Assembly (NCBI GenBank): GCA_030016455.1
Contig: JASEJH010000033.1
Location: 2,513-8,683, forward strand
Reading direction: 5' to 3'
Length of the DNA: 6,171 nucleotides
From: Thermoanaerobacteraceae bacterium
GTDB taxonomy: Bacteria > Bacillota > Desulfotomaculia > Desulfotomaculales > Ammonificaceae
Part shown: positions 4,855 to 6,171 of the stretch, piece by piece
Layout: every line of letters begins with the position of its first letter
Numbering within the stretch: the stretch's first letter is position 1
Notes under the pieces: model-generated
The model's input: only the letters and a program-made list of their open reading frames with translations
Told to the model about the DNA's origin: nothing
The model's database searches: none
Made by a program: the position numbers and the translations under genes

Positions 4855-6102
4855 TTACCACCCGGCAGCCTTTAGCACGTTGGCCTGATGGTCCGGATTA
4901 ATGGCGTTAGTATTGTGAGTTTTACTGTTGTAAAAATAGAGACAAAACTGTCCCGGAAAGTCATTATCGAGGATGGTTTCTGGGCCGTGGGGCTGGCCGT
5001 ACATGGAAGCAGCAAAGGTGCGATCACCTATGGTTACCAGGATGGGCCGGGCTTCCCAAGACCACTTGCGGCCGAAGACCTCATACATTGCCGCCGTATC
5101 AGCCGCTGTAAGGGGCTCACAATCGGCGTGGCTCGATCCCCCCATGTGGTAGATCTTGAATTCCTTCTTAGTCAACCAGTCAGTAACCGTGGCCACGCAC
5201 CCAACGTTAAAGACCCACCGAACCCAGGGCCAGGCCAGCAGTTCGCCGTAGCCCGGTTTTCTTGTTCCGTAGGGCCCTTGAACGCTCACCGCCGTCTTGC
5301 CGGGAGGCACGTACAACGGCTGGCCGGGCATCAAGATGTCACTCTTGAGCCGGTTTGTTTCCCGAAGAGCCTGGATAGTTGTGCCCAGCTTGAAAGCGAT
5401 GCCGCTCAGGGTATCGCCGGGTTGCACCCGGTATACGGGCAGTTCCTCCGGGTTGACCGGCTGCGCCGCTTCTTCCGCCGTGAGGCCCTCTGCAGGGGGC
5501 GGAGGCAGGGTTGAAACCGGATTCGGAGGAGGTTGTGTCTGGGGAGGCGGGGCAGCCTGACCCGGCACCTGCAGCAGTTGTCCCACCCGCAACGCGTCGC
5601 TGAACAGGGAGTTGACTTCCATCAGGTTTTCGATGCTGGTGTTGTAGCGCCGGGCCAAAAGCCACAGGGTGTCGGCCGCTTGTACCTGGTAGCCCTGGTA
5701 TGCTTCCTGGGCCACCGGAATCCGGAGGACTTGCCCGGCCAAAAGGTCTGCACCTGTAAGCCCGTTAGCCGTCTGAATTTCGCTGACACTGCGGCCTGTG
5801 CGCCGGGCAATCAGCCATAGCGTATCCCCTGGTTGCACATGGTAGGCGTAAGCAGCGCCATCGTAGCTCACAGGAAGGTACAACCCCTGGCCGGCGATGA
5901 GATTATCTTCCGTTAAGCCGTTGGTGTTTTTAATCAGGCTTATTGTGGTACCGTAACGTTGAGCCAAAAGCCACAGGGTGTCCCCGCCTCTGACTCTATA
6001 AGCGATACAGCCTTCCGTGGCAGCTCGGGCAACAGGTGGAAAAAGCAGCAAAAACCCTCCCAGTATGACTGCGAGTACTGACCAGCATTTCCTTTTAACC
6101 AT
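4855..6102 (-). CDS. Secreted protein with four LysM domains and a conserved unnamed C-terminal domain
   Basis: A 415-residue exported envelope protein. Residues 1-27 are a signal peptide (MVKRKCW, hydrophobic core, ARA). Three LysM peptidoglycan-binding repeats follow in tandem (34-79, 85-130, 136-181), each with DTLWLLA or DTLWLIA. A proline-rich linker (about 182-222) leads to a fourth, more divergent LysM (223-267, DTLSGIAFKLGTT). The final 130 residues form a separate domain with conserved-looking His, Asp and aromatic residues: HMGGSSHADCEPLTAADTAAM (two pieces around 319-339), KWSWEARP, AASMYGQPHGP, FPGQFCLYFYNSKTH and DPDHQ-like NPDHQ (402-406). I have a memory of similar tails in other Firmicutes LysM proteins but cannot name the family. 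It shows no L,D-transpeptidase or NlpC/P60 motif. The frame continues to the window edge, but AAAGAAGTGA before the ATG at 6102 and the signal peptide fix the start. A wall-binding or wall-modifying role is inferred. Confidence 0.88.
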   Translation of the reverse strand: MVKRKCWSVLAVILGGFLLLFPPVARAATEGCIAYRVRGGDTLWLLAQRYGTTISLIKNTNGLTEDNLIAGQGLYLPVSYDGAAYAYHVQPGDTLWLIARRTGRSVSEIQTANGLTGADLLAGQVLRIPVAQEAYQGYQVQAADTLWLLARRYNTSIENLMEVNSLFSDALRVGQLLQVPGQAAPPPQTQPPPNPVSTLPPPPAEGLTAEEAAQPVNPEELPVYRVQPGDTLSGIAFKLGTTIQALRETNRLKSDILMPGQPLYVPPGKTAVSVQGPYGTRKPGYGELLAWPWVRWVFNVGCVATVTDWLTKKEFKIYHMGGSSHADCEPLTAADTAAMYEVFGRKWSWEARPILVTIGDRTFAASMYGQPHGPETILDNDFPGQFCLYFYNSKTHNTNAINPDHQANVLKAAGW

Positions 6103-6107
6103 GGATA

Positions 6108-6117
6108 TCACTTCTTT
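6108..6117 (-). promoter_or_regulatory. Shine-Dalgarno sequence that sets the LysM protein start
   Basis: AAAGAAGTGA on the minus strand differs by few bases from the ideal AAAGGAGGTGA and ends 5 nt before the ATG at 6102. That ATG opens directly onto the signal peptide. This supports 6102 over the in-frame ATG at the window edge (6171). Confidence 0.65.
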
Positions 6118-6171
6118 AGTATATTTTACTTGACCCGCCACAGTACTGCCTTGCTTGACAGATTTCGACAT

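Noticed and set aside
6116..6145. TATACT as a -10 box just upstream of the LysM gene
   Set aside because: A start site from it would fall inside or after the Shine-Dalgarno sequence, and no acceptable -35 lies 17 bp upstream.

Overview
The window looks like a chromosomal segment from a moderately GC-rich, probably thermophilic Gram-positive of the Clostridia (Peptococcaceae/Thermoanaerobacterales type). This is inferred from the fervidolysin-like secreted subtilase, the multi-LysM envelope protein, G-rich Shine-Dalgarno sequences, a near-consensus sigma-A promoter, intrinsic terminators and, most tellingly, a ydaO-type cyclic-di-AMP riboswitch. No phage, transposon, CRISPR or plasmid signature was seen.

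Layout: on the plus strand, 179-964 encodes a YdjC/ChbG-family carbohydrate deacetylase. All other genes lie on the minus strand. A secreted S8 subtilase (2165 down to 939) converges on the deacetylase, and the two coding regions overlap by 26 bp. Its family-invariant catalytic aspartate is a glutamate. Upstream of it, 2166-2600 is mostly non-coding. It holds two successive intrinsic terminators behind a solitary tRNA-Trp(CCA) gene (2680-2605), plus a doubtful small ORF. The tRNA has its own promoter with perfect TTGACA and TATAAT boxes 17 bp apart. Next comes a GT20 trehalose-6-phosphate synthase (4393 down to 2939). Its roughly 360-nt leader holds a promoter, a complete c-di-AMP aptamer with an unusually long side helix, and a strong terminator just before the ribosome binding site. 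The right end carries a secreted protein with four LysM domains and a conserved but unnamed C-terminal domain (6102 down to 4855).

How it fits together: c-di-AMP controls turgor, potassium, compatible solutes and wall turnover in Gram-positives. The riboswitch in front of the osmolyte gene therefore makes direct physiological sense: high c-di-AMP should terminate the transcript and low c-di-AMP should allow trehalose synthesis. The adjacent LysM wall protein belongs to another gene class often found under this riboswitch, but its own leader lies outside the window. The deacetylase and subtilase appear unrelated to this circuit. The riboswitch-controlled sugar synthase and the Asp-to-Glu subtilase are the two points most worth a second look; neither amounts to a wholly new system.
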